NCBI GenBank assembly: GCA_035582835.1
Contig: JAYKAV010000944.1
Coordinates: 841,932 to 905,931, forward strand
Direction of reading: 5' to 3'
Length of the DNA: 64,000 nucleotides
Source of the DNA: Phoebastria nigripes
Taxonomy: Eukaryota > Chordata > Aves > Procellariiformes > Diomedeidae
Both the position numbers and the translations under genes were made by a program. Positions 11,226-21,609 of this stretch are shown piece by piece (the first letter of the stretch is position 1; each line of letters starts with the position of its first letter). The notes beneath the pieces are model-generated. The model did not search any database and had not been told where the DNA came from. It was given only the letters and a program-made list of their open reading frames with translations.

Positions 11226-13132
11226 CTGAAACGAAGAATGAAACACCCCTTAGTGCCCGCGGTAGCTGTACCGGGGCGGGAAAGGGGGCTGCCACCCAAA
11301 GCTGGTGGGCACACAACCCACGGGCAAGGTAGGGGCTACCAATATCCGAGCCGGCGCACATGGAGGACGCAGCCCGCAAACCCCGCAGGAGGACGAGATG
11401 GCAGCGGGAGGGCGAAGAAGGGGGGTGTTGAAGACACCATAGGTCTGCCGACTCCCCCCATCCCAAGTCCCCAGACAGGGTGGGTTCAGGGTTAGCTGAG
11501 CCCCACTGCAAACAAATCAGGATAAATAAACTCCCCCAGCTCCATGGTCTGATCTTGCAATACCTCTCTGGGACGGAGAGCCCGGCTGCTGAGCGGGGAT
11601 GGCTGAGGCCNTGCCCGGCTGAGCAGGGGGTCAGGACATAGCGTCCCTGGATGCGTCCCAGCCCGTGCCCTGCCGGGAACTTGCAGCGGGGCGTACGGAG
11701 ACCCAGGTGCCATGACCTTGCTGCTCCCTGTTTGAGATACACAAAATGTCCCCAAGACGCAGGAGAGAGAAGCAGCGCCAGGGCAGGGGGGTTGTATCCC
11801 ACGGTGAGGCTACCCCAGGCTGTTCCTCAGGGTAGAGGGAGAAATGAGGATACGGATCAAAGGGTTTGATGCCTTCCCATTGCCAAAGAGACAGCAGAAA
11901 TAACACTAATAAGCTGAGATGCTGCATGGCAAAGCAGCGAGAAGAAAACCCAAACCACCAAAGAAAACACCGCAAAACTGTCCAGGGAAACACAAACTTT
12001 GGGTAAGAGGCTGGACAGCAAAGCTGTGTTGCAATTCGGGCAGCTCTTTCTCAGGCTGTCTGGGCTGGTTATGTCTGTTCGCATAAAAAATGGGGATTGG
12101 GAGAAGGGAGAAATAGTGGATGGGGGGTGGGAAACAAATGTGTATTCAAAATGGGTTGTGATCCCTGAAAAGAAACAGCAAAAGCACCACCACCATCCTC
12201 CCCACTACCTGGTCATGCGATATTGGGGTGGGCTAGTGAGTTTGGGGACAAGGTAGGACAGCAAAGACAGGCCAGGAAAATCTGGGGATCCCTGGCACTG
12301 GTAGCCCAGGGGTTTACACTCCGGCAGGGTTTACACCCGAGGGGTGGCAGGGTGTACACATGGATGCCGGTCCCTTGGGGTGCGGGACACCATCAGGCTT
12401 TGCACCCTGAGGGGTGACCGGGTGGGTCTATGCACCCAGAGTGTGTGTCACCGCCGGGGTTTGCACCCCGTGGGGTGGCGGGGTGGGTGCATGGGTGCCT
12501 GCTCCCTGGGTTGCAGGACCCCATCAGGCTTTGCACCCCACAAGGCAGCCCGGTGGATGTTGTCCCAGGGTGCTGCACCCGGGCAGGCTTTGCACCTCAC
12601 AGCATGGCCAGGTGGGTGCATGGGTGCCCACCCCCTGCATGCCGGACCCACCTGTATCCCATGGGACAGCCGGGAGGATGCACGCACCCCAGGGTGCCGC
12701 TGCCAGACCGGGCAGGGTTTGCACCCCGTGGGCTGGCAGGGAGGGTGCATGGGTCCCCATCCAGGCAGGGTTTGCACCCCCAGGGATGGACGATGGGTGC
12801 ATGGGTGCCCACCCCGGGCTACTGGATCCGGACAGGGTTTGCACCCCATGGGATCCCCGTGTGGGTGCATGGGTGCCCACCCCCGGGCTACTGGATCCGG
12901 ACAGGGTCTGCACCCCACGGGATCCCCGGGTGGGTGCATGGGTGCCCACCCCCGGGCTACTGGATCCGGACAGGGTCTGCACCCCACGGGATCCCCGGGT
13001 GGGTGCATGGGTGCCCACCCCCGGGCTACTGGATCCGGACAGGGTTTGCACCCCACGGGATCCCCCGGGTGGTTGCACGGACGCCCACCCCCGGATCGCA
13101 CCCCCAAAACCCCTCACCCCTCCGCTCCTCAC
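11226..13132 (-). other. SOX7: SOX7 intron 1 (phase 1, inside the HMG box)
   Basis: The intron is 1907 bases long. Its donor reads CTCG|GTGAGG on the minus strand (exon ends at 13133) and its acceptor reads TTTCAG|GCAAG (exon starts at 11225). It splits a glycine codon in the HMG box, the standard intron position of SOXF genes. Its donor-side 40% is a 69-bp-period minisatellite. The rest, 11226 to about 12325, is GC-rich single-copy sequence with no other gene that I can see. Confidence 0.93.
12326..13095 (+). repeat. 69-bp-period minisatellite in the SOX7 intron
   Basis: An anchor TTTGCACCC (or variant) recurs at 12330, 12399, 12460, 12530, 12589, 12718, 12771, 12838, 12907, 12976 and 13045. 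The last five anchors are exactly 69 bases apart and their units are near-identical, each containing TGGATCCGG, GGGTGCATGGGTGCCCACC and CCCCGGGCTACT. Upstream copies are more diverged, with spacings of 51-70 and one gap of 129 (about two units). The homogeneous units lie at the end next to exon 1. Because 69 is a multiple of 3, units stay in register and long open frames run through both strands; these are not genes. Confidence 0.95.
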
Positions 13133-13358
13133 CGAGCATCTTGCTGAGCTCCGCGTTGTGCAGGTCGGGGTTTTGCACGGCCAGACGTTTCCTCTCATCC
13201 TTCGCCCACACCATGAAAGCGTTCATGGGCCGGCGGATGCGGCTCTCCGAGCCTTTCTCCCCCGGCAGACAACGGGGGGGCGGCCCCGGTGGCAGCCCCT
13301 CGGCCGCGTCCCCCTCCAGCCGCTCCGGCCAGGGGTAGGTGCTCAACAGCGCAGCCAT
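13133..13358 (-). CDS. SOX7: SOX7 coding exon 1 (N-terminus and first part of HMG box)
   Basis: This exon encodes residues 1-75 plus the first base of codon 76. The ATG at 13358-13356 is chosen because the product begins [15 protein letters not shown], close to the known SOX7 N-terminus, and because an in-frame GC-rich 5' leader with a TATA-like box lies just upstream. The HMG box starts near residue 42 with [19 protein letters not shown] and continues with [13 protein letters not shown]; Phe48, Met49 and Trp51 belong to the DNA-wedging surface typical of SOX proteins. The exon ends at a GTGAGG donor. In sequence-specific binding this box recognises AACAAT/AACAAAG-like sites and bends DNA. 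The N-terminal linker (residues 14-36) is Gly/Pro-rich and about as variable as in other vertebrates. Confidence 0.97.
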
Positions 13359-13444
13359 GACCCGGCCCCACGGCCCCCCCCCTCCTCTGCCCGCTGCGCT
13401 GCCCTCGGGGTCCCCGCGCAGTCCCAGCCTCTTGCCCGGCCTCC

Positions 13445-13530
13445 CCCGTATTTATGAGCTCCTTGGAAAAAACCTCCTCCAATGACACCGAAGGTACTCG
13501 CTGCTCCTCCTTGTTTGCAAACTCCTGAGC
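13445..13530 (-). promoter_or_regulatory. SOX7: Candidate SOX7 core promoter
   Basis: On the minus strand a TATA-like CATAAATA lies at 13449-13456, about 91 bases upstream of the SOX7 ATG, which would put the start of transcription near 13420-13425 and give a short 5' UTR. A CCAAT pentamer (plus strand, i.e. inverted ATTGG relative to the gene) is at 13479-13483. A CTTGTTTGCAAAC tract near 13510-13522 resembles a forkhead site and overlaps a SOX-like AACAAG on the minus strand. These are motif matches only; start-site mapping would settle it. Confidence 0.45.
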
Positions 13531-13620
13531 CCCGGCCAGGATGGCGCGGGGAGAAAACTTCTCCCCACCCTCTGCCCGGCACCCCCCGGGGAAGCGAAGA
13601 GGGGGGGCAGCACCCCGAAG

Positions 13621-13621
<1 letters not shown>

Positions 13622-13665
<44 letters not shown>
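13622..13665 (+). repeat. 44-base C homopolymer near the SOX7 promoter
   Basis: An unbroken run of 44 C on the plus strand equals a G44 run on the SOX7 sense strand, 264 bases upstream of its ATG. It could form a G-quadruplex or i-motif. Its exact length is likely uncertain because such runs are hard to sequence. Confidence 0.85.
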
Positions 13666-13666
<1 letters not shown>

Positions 13667-14400
13667 CCCCAGCACCTCAGAGCCCCTAAAACTTCAAGGC
13701 TGGGGGAAATGCAGAGAGGAGGGATGAGGGCACTGAGATTTTTTGGGGTGGCCTGGGAAGGAAAATGGCCCCAAACGGAAGGTCCCCATAGGGTTGCAAA
13801 AGATCCCCTCCAGCCCCCTCCCCAGGCTTTGGCAAGCTGCAGCGTGCCTGTTTGCAAGGAGAAATCAAGGCACAGGTCCTGCAGTCCCCCCCGCTGCTTT
13901 AACCACTAGTCCTGGCTGTACTTTGCCACCCCGTGCAGGTTTTCACCCAGTTACCCCAAATTCCCAGGTCTCCTCATATGGGAGGGAAACTGGGACCCAG
14001 TCAACCTACTGGCAGGTGCTCATCCAGCCCTGGTTGGGCTCCTGAGTGAGCTTTGGAGGGGCCATACGGGGCAGGGACGGGGCTGGGCATAGCCCAGAGG
14101 GGCTGCAACATCCCCAGTCGGTCCCCACTGCCCATCCCTAGGACATGAGGAGGCAAAGGGCTGGTCTGATGCTTTGCGGCCTTTTTCTTGCTGCTACATT
14201 TTATGGAGCGCTGCTCTATCCTGCAAAACCACCCCAGCCCGTCTGGGATGGAAGCACCACCATCATGCAACGGTATTTCCCGCTAACCCCAGTTTGGTGC
14301 TCACGAGGGCAGGAAAGTTACCCCTGAGAAGCGTTCCACCTCCTAAGACGAAGGATCTCCAGGAAGGCGACGGGACCAAAAATCCCCAGCCGGACCCTCT
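13667..14400. other. SOX7 upstream flank, no gene recognised
   Basis: GC-rich sequence upstream of the SOX7 promoter. Open frames are at most about 120 codons and overlap on both strands. I see no repeat family, exon or RNA gene. Confidence 0.4.
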
Positions 14401-14929
14401 TGCCCAGCTCATCCCTGCAACCTGCCCCGAGGAATATATTTAGTCGCTTGATTCCTTTATGATTCTGACCCCCTGACATGGGCTGCAGGGCTGCAGCGGC
14501 TCCGCTTTGACTGATTGTGGATTTCCTCTCCCCGCTGCCAGAAAGCCGGCGGGCCGGGGCNCGAGATGGGAAGGCATTTCCTCGGGCCGGCCGGCTGCTG
14601 CCCCATCTAACCCAGGCACAGAGGGGAAAAACCCAGCGCGGATCCCAAGCTGGGGTGTTTGTGCAGGTAGGCAGCGCTTTACCACGTGCCTGGGTGTTTC
14701 TATTGACTCTTGTCAGATTACAAGCGATGGAGAGCGCGGTATGTAAATGTAAGCTATGCGGATTCAGGATCCGCCTGGGTTTCCTGGTCTCTCCCTCTGC
14801 TCAGGAGCGGGATCCCTGCAGTTCTGTTTTCTCATGGGTTACGGTAATTTGGGGGTCCGGAGAGCTGGGAGTTGCCAACTTCGCTTGCAGCAGAAGCAGC
14901 AACTGCCCTTTCTGAGCTTTTCCCCGGGA

Positions 14930-15060
14930 CCGAATTAAAACCCTGCGGAAGCAACAACATTTTCCAAAGGAACTGATTAAATCTATTAAGCTATTTACAA
15001 GTGAGCTTGATCAGAGCTGCGTATCTGGGAATACAACAGGAAAGCAACTTCTCTTAAATC
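14930..15060. promoter_or_regulatory. Candidate FOX/ETS-site cluster upstream of SOX7
   Basis: Within about 120 bases there are an ETS-like CGGAAG (14945 region), a forkhead-like TATTTAC (14991 region) and a composite ACAACAGGAAAG (about 15033-15044) that fits the FOX:ETS motif of endothelial enhancers. It lies about 1.7 kb upstream of the SOX7 start codon, a gene active in endothelium. Short motifs occur by chance, so this is a hypothesis only. Confidence 0.25.
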
Positions 15061-15110
15061 TAAAAGGCGCAGGAGATTTCCTGGTCTCGGGACAGATTTA
15101 TAAACCCTTT

Positions 15111-15130
15111 ACACACACACACACACACAC
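15111..15130 (+). repeat. (AC)10 microsatellite
   Basis: Ten perfect AC dinucleotides. Confidence 0.95.
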
Positions 15131-16129
15131 AGAGGCAAGCCAGCACATAGCAACTGCCTTTCATCTGTGTTTTGGAGCCATGCACGCTCCTGGGGACAGC
15201 CCGTGCCGTCCCAGGCTTTGCACAGCGGGCTCCGGTTCTCTCCGAAAAGTCCTGTCTCACGCCTTGAAGTGCAGGACGGGGCAGGGAGAGAGGATGCCAA
15301 ACCCTCCATCCTGCTCTGAACAGGTCTCCTGGGTGCATTTTGCAGACGGGAGTTGCTGCAGAGGTTGGCAGCAAGAGGTTGGGAAGAAAACCCATAACAT
15401 CCTTTTTTTTTTTTTTTTTTGATTTCCCTTTAGTAGGTGTTGAAGTACACTGAAAAAGAGACTGCCCAAAGTTGCAAGGTTTTATTTTGAATATGGTGTT
15501 CCACCGCTCAGTGTTAATTTTTTTAACCCTCAGGATGCGCAGGGCCTGGATATCATCATTATTATAAAAATAATGGCCCCTCTACTTGAGGCCAGAAATT
15601 TTTTTGTAGTAGAATATATCCCCTTAAGGGAAAAGAAAAGGAACAGATGAATTCCACTCCAGCCCTTTTACATGACACGCGGCGGTGCCTCCATCCCGCG
15701 CTGCCTTTCCAAGGTGCGGCGTGCAGGACGGGAGGAAAGGTCTGGGCGAGGGACGGGACCTGCATCCACCTCCTGCCTCTGCCGCAGGAGGCTCTCGGAG
15801 CAACTCACCCAGTTTTCCTGGGCTTTGCTATTCCCTCCGCATCGTGGGGGTAACATCGTTTGATCTCCCCCAGGTATCGCAGGGGTAAACTCATGTGGCT
15901 TTTCAGAACTTCCCCCCCCAAGATGCGCGCTGGGACTCCCGTGCGGTTGCAGGACAAAAATACTGCGAAATATTTCTTGTTTGGATTTTCTCCCAGGCTG
16001 GAAGACAGCACCTTCCTAGGGGCCCCCACGCTGCATTTTGAGTGCAAACAATAATAAACACTTTTTTTTTTTTTTTTTCCCTCCTCTCCCTCTCCTTTAG
16101 CACCTGGCATTCTGATTGCATTAGTAAGA

Positions 16130-16300
16130 TGGGTTTCATTCTGCACCCTACCGAAAATGCTGGTTAAACCTGTCCTGTAGGAAGCTCTGCATTACATACA
16201 GGCAGCTGGGGCCATGTGAAAATGCCACCTTTTAATTGCGACCGTATCAGGGTAATTAGCAGCAGTCTGGAAAAACTCATCTTTACTTTTTTATGCTTAC
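16130..16300. other. Possible conserved non-coding block with homeodomain-like sites
   Basis: The stretch contains several TAAT/ATTA cores (CTTTTAATTGC, GGTAATTAGCAG, GCATTAGTAAG) within 170 bases of otherwise balanced composition, with no open frame or repeat. It resembles regulatory DNA more than decayed repeat. No conservation data are available to me, so this is only a pointer. Confidence 0.2.
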
Positions 16301-16439
16301 CTTCCTGATTTTGGTGCAACGCTTACCTGTATCTGGGGCACAGGAAGAAGCAGAGCTCTCACAGGGCTTGGAGAGCAGGGAAATTACGGCTAAAAGCTAC
16401 AAGCTAAAATAGACCGAGCAGACAAAGGGTGGAAGAAAG

Positions 16440-16560
16440 CTTTGTTCTCCCCATTTTCACGGATGGGGAACAGTAGCAGCAACTCCCATGGGTCACAGAG
16501 AAAATCCGTGACCGAACCTGGCTTTTGCGCCGTATAGGCAAGACCATCCCCGCTCTTTAA
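16440..16560 (+). mobile_element. MIR-like SINE relic
   Basis: The order TTTTCACGGATGGGGAACAG, then GGGTCACAGAGAAAATCCGTG, then ACCGAACCTGGCTTTTGCG follows the MIR core and 3' part in sense orientation, with many substitutions. Confidence 0.45.
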
Positions 16561-19500
16561 AAATATCCCTTTTTGGCGTGGATCCGACATCTGGCATTTT
16601 ACTCGGCTTGCAAACTGCAGGTCTATTTTCACCAAGTAACCTCCCCACACCCCCCACTTCAGAGACATTAAAATGTGTGAGAAAGTGCAAATCCTAAATT
16701 AGCTCAATATTCACATTTTCCTTAATTACTGATGAAACTCTCATCTCCCAAGGGCAGTTTTTGCAGAGGCAGCTGGGGGTGCCCAGCAGAAGAGCTGGCT
16801 CTCAGCGGTGCAGCTCCCAGCTGCTTTGCCACCGAGACGGAAGAACCAACCCTGCCCACCGCCCGTCCTCCCGGGGTCCATCAGGCCTTCCCCGGGGACC
16901 GCTACTGGGACTATTTATTTGCTGGGAGGAGAAACCAGAGTTTTCCCCTTGTATAACCCACAGCGAAATATGTAGACCAAAAAAAAAAAAAAAAAGGGAT
17001 GCTAGAATTTTCAGCACGCACAGAGTCATGGTCCTGAATATTTCTCCTCTGTTTTTAAAATGCAGCTTTTAACAGTAACAAAATAAGTATATTTTAGTGC
17101 CCTTAGGTTAAAAGGGACTAGCAAAATTTCCCTCTTACACTTTAAAATTTATAAAAATGGATTAAGATAAGAAAAAAAAAAAATCTCTGAGTGACTCAGA
17201 AGCAGAATTTAAGTTCTCACTTGCTGAGAAATGGAGTTTCAATTTGGCATTGGAACCATCTTCCCACTTCTGCCACCACAAAAGTTTTTTATTTTTACCG
17301 TATTCACCAGTCCCACATCACTAAAAGTTTGCTTATCCCTGCACGGGATAGGTACAGAGACAACAGCCTTGGTTATTGTCCAAGAACTCTGAGCTCTGAT
17401 CCTTCCTGGGGGTTCCTCGGCCACGAACACCGTGCGGATGAGATTTATAACCCTTCACATAGCAAACCTCACACCGCCCAGGAACGAGGAGGAATTAAGC
17501 AAAGGACTGCTTCAGATGCTAGAAATCCTCACGCTGTTTGAGGCCACGCTATTATAAGATCTTTTTTTAAGATAGGCGTGATGCTATGCAGTGTTTCCAA
17601 TAGACTTTGTGTGGTTTTCCTCTCTTCTTGGAGCTTCCTTCCTCCTCTTAATGCTGGCAGGTTTGGAGGTTTCGTGACGTAAATTGTGCCTTTTGAAGGT
17701 GGATGCTTCAAGAACTTCAATCTTGTGCGTTTAAACAGGAGAAAATTGGTTAATTACATTGGTGCATTCAACTAATTTTCTTTGCCGAGAGGTGATTATT
17801 TGAAAGAAGTCAGCACCGGAACTACCTTTTGCTTAAAGGAAAATTGCATTAATTGAACACGATGCTGAACTGGATGGGTCCCCAAGTGCATTTCTTAAGT
17901 TTCACAAAGCAGCTGCATCTCAGATACCATCTAATGGACTGAAATTCACATAGATATAAGGATCCGGGGTTCTGAAATCTTAATGGCTTGTCTTGAAACT
18001 TGTACTTAATAGTATCACGCATCTATGCTTTGAAATAACCCTGGTTGTTACTTCTTCTGCTTTACACCGGTTGTGTGTAAAGCGCTAGAGCTAGTACATC
18101 TTGGAAAGAAATTCAAGGAACGGTGCCTGTTCCACACGTCTGGGTTGTCACGCAGCGTGCTTCAGTGCAATCTCCCGTCCTTGGCTCGAAGGAAGGCTCT
18201 GCGGAGTCGGACACAGCAAGATCAAAACAGTNGAAGCCCATAAAGCTCATGCAGACTTTGGTCCGATGCTGGTAACAGACTACTTTTCCATGGCCTCTAC
18301 TTTCCAGGATACAGTTTTGTGCTTGCAGGTAACTACAAGCACAAAAGTCAGCATATATATTGCTGTTCACAAAATTGCAATTGCAAATCACATAGCTTGC
18401 CATGTAGCAGCCTTTGCACCGACAGTTAATTTCAAGGCTCAAAGCGAAGAACAACACTATACCTGCGAAGAATGGAAGTAACTCACGAGAAACCATCATC
18501 TGCGAAAGGCTCCCAGTGCGAAAAGGCAAATTTTCTTCTGTGTCACTGGTGACCTAGGATTACTAAAACTGAAAACATTTTAATATCTACGCTGTGTGTG
18601 CATCATTCTCGATTTGGAAGTGAAAGCAGAGTGGTGACTCTCATTTTGCTTAGTTTCTAGGTAATTTCACTTGGAGGTACATAATTTTGTGTTGCAATGT
18701 GTGACTACAATGGACAAATATGTAACAAAAGACCTTCCTGTTTAAAAGTCTTATTTTCACAGAAATGAAACCAAGTAATTTCTTTGTGCTTACATTCTGC
18801 TAATTTCACCACTTGGGTAATGACGGAAGTCTTTTTCTTATGCTTTCTAAAAAAGACTTTCTTGCCAAACCAGAGTTTGGTTAAAACTGGACTCACAACC
18901 CACTATAAACAAAAAAAAACCCCAATTTATTACTTTGAAACATGCTCCTGTTGTTTCAATCATCCATTTCACTAGACAGTATCTGGTAAGTAGAGCTTTT
19001 TGTCGAGTAATGCAAAGTTGGCTGACCGCTAACAGACAGAGAGCAGAGCAGCTAAATGAATTGCTTGTTTCAAATGTTAGTCTATTATGATTTTTTTTTT
19101 CCCTACAACCCATATTCTGCACATGCTGTTTCTCTTTGAGTCTGAGGCACATTAAAATCCCATATTTCCTGGGATAAAATGAAATTCCCACTTCTTCTTG
19201 TACAAATAGAGAATCTTCTATTTGTAGCTGATATTTCAATTGGAGCCAGATTTAAATCTTAGGTACACTGTGCTTAACTGTAGTAACACCGTAAGTTTAA
19301 AGATTTATTCCTGGTTTTCTTCTTTCTATAACTAGCCAATCTGGAATCTGGCCAAACACTCATAAGAATTAGCACGCAGAAACTCATGGAAGATTAATAT
19401 AGAGAACAAACAAACAAGCCCAGCAGTATTTGGAGAAGGAAACCCTATTCCTTGACTAGCACCTTTTTAAATTGAAATCCCAGAGAGACTGTGAAGTTCA

Positions 19501-20840
19501 GCTGCTTAAGAGTTAAAAAAAAAACCAAAACATTGGAAACAGTCAGGCATTTGGCTTCTGATAACGAACAAAAATCCAAACTCGGGGTGAAATTAGAAAG
19601 GCTGCTTTGAAGGGCACCCACAAAACTTAGGATGCTTCAATATAACATGAAAAATTATTTTGCTGTCTTCTTCCATTGAGAAGATTTTTTTTTTTTTTTC
19701 ACCTCAAGCATGGAGCTTACTCACAACTCTACAGCAAACTCATGGTATGAAGTGGTATTTCGTTTAAGGAAGCCAGGGAACAAGCCCAGCCACAGCAGCA
19801 TCATAATAGCTAATATTTGTATAGCACTGAAAAGCAAATGCTACAAGAGTTAAAAACTAGTGGCATGCCAGCAGTGAAACACAGAGAATGGCATCTTGTT
19901 CTCCCTTACAATACAGTAAAACTACAGTAATTTTGCTGCAATGAATGAGCATGTCCTGAGGGTAAGAAAGGTGCAAACCAAGATATCTTAAAAAGGAAGA
20001 GTTCAGCTGCCACTAAAACATCTGAAGCCATGCAGACTGTGTGCTGCAGACTAAGTTTCTCCCACTGGACAATAAAGGCAGCTTAAGGAAATTTTTTGAT
20101 ATTAACATCCACATCTTGACAATGTTTTTCAAACCACGTTAAGCAACTCAACTGAGCTAAGACAATAAAAAAAAATGTATCCATTTTATTCAGCAGAGCA
20201 GGCCAATGGGATGTTTTAGATTTACACTGATGAAACATAGCCAGGCCCAAAGTCAAATGAACAGCTAATGGATTTGAATTCTGGTCAGCTACTCTGGATT
20301 ATGCCATGATAACTGGCTGGCTTTCAGGGTTGTGCTGTCAATTTGCTGTGGCCAAAGCAGTATCAGATTGAGGATCGTGAATGCTTCTTCCCATTCTACC
20401 ACCTTGCTTCCAAGCTCAGCCATCTCTTCTGACAGCACTTAGCTGAGTGAGATTGAGATGCCAAAATCCATCCCGAATGTTTAACCTCTCATACAAAACT
20501 GCTGGTGGTAGTGCTGAGTTCCAGCATTACTTATTTCCAGGTTTACAAATAGAAACAAGCTCTAATTCGGTTATAAATCTAAACTGCAGATTTTCAATGT
20601 ATAAATGGCATTGCTAATGCATCTGACCAGCTATGCTTTTAAAATCTGTTTGACCTCCTAATTTCACAGAAATCCAAGACAACTTTTTGAATTCCAGATG
20701 CACCACTGAAGGTACTGTGAATGCTGCCTGGGAACCAAAGATTTAGATATGGTTAATAAAGGCACAGCTCCTTTAGCTTTGTTGCAAAGTTACAATTGCT
20801 CGACAGTAGTTAACTACTGGCTAGGAAACAAAGGGAGNTT
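16561..20840. other. Intergenic DNA between SOX7 and PINX1
   Basis: AT-richer than the SOX7 side. It contains poly-A/T runs (for example 16979-16995, and a poly-T run within 19685-19699) and scattered old LINE/SINE-like scraps such as the 'TAATATTTGTATAGCACTG' tract near 19812. A pair of opposed open frames at 18101-18529 is discussed as a finding. I recognise no gene. Confidence 0.4.
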
Positions 20841-20842
20841 TT

Positions 20843-21609
20843 TTTATTTCATTCTTTAGTAATGACACTCAGGAGTAAATCTTTGATTAGACTAAGTATT
20901 CTGTGAAGAAACAACAATCATTTTATATGAAAAAGGAGATCAATGAAAAAATTAGACACGACTGCAAAAATCCATGGAAAAATACATACAGCTTTGCAAA
21001 CCCCCTCCTGTTTCCAGAAGCAGAGCTGGGCTATCCCAAGTGAAAACAACAGTGGCTTTAATAATAAAGGCAGTGGGAGGGTGACTTTTTTTTCCTCCCC
21101 CCTGGATTGAGGAAAACGCAGTCCGAGTGAAGCAGCAGATCGTAATTCACTGGCTTTCACAGTCTTAACCACAGCAATTAAAACCAGGCCTGATTTTGCT
21201 TGCTGTTATCTGACTTGAATGGAGATGCCCCAGAGTGAACCTGGGCTGAAGGCAGCATAGGGTCTGCTGTGTTAAAACATAGCTCTGGCGAAGCCACTAA
21301 GGTGAACCGTCTGCCATACTGGAAAAGGCAAAGCCTGTTTTTTACCAAGTCTCGCTTTGCAGACATGCAAGCCTTGGCCCGACACATGGAGACCTTTTTA
21401 ACATGGCAATGAAGCTCATGTTGGCCTGTCACNGTGTTCTTCCTTGAAAAAGCTATATTTAAACACAGTCTGTGGTTTCCGCTGGAGGTCGAGCAGCGTG
21501 CTCAAGACTGGATTACAACGTGATGTCTGGCTGGTATGTTTACACAGACTTCTCCTCTAACATGCTAAAGTTCAGATCACCTCAGAGTTCCAGCTTGACT
21601 CTTAAATGG
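20843..21609 (-). other. PINX1: Probable PINX1 3' untranslated region
   Basis: This directly follows the PINX1 stop codon on the minus strand. An AATAAA signal (plus-strand TTTATT) lies at 20843-20848, about 760 bases after the stop, and an ATTAAA variant lies near 21056-21061. Either could end the transcript. Small open frames here have no recognisable product. Confidence 0.4.

Noticed and set aside
10123..11229. 368-codon open frame on the plus strand across SOX7 exon 2
   Set aside because: It is antisense to a strongly conserved coding exon with GC-rich third positions, which removes stops on the opposite strand. Its product is low-complexity Gly/Arg/Val and matches no family.
12326..13095. 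CRISPR-like array of regularly spaced repeats
   Set aside because: This is a vertebrate minisatellite: whole 69-bp units are repeated, there are no unique spacers, and the context is a eukaryotic intron.
12344..13457. Open frames of 219-347 codons on both strands through the SOX7 intron
   Set aside because: They are products of the 69-bp repeat, whose unit length is a multiple of 3, so any open unit stays open. The apparent 23-residue repeat proteins are not genes.
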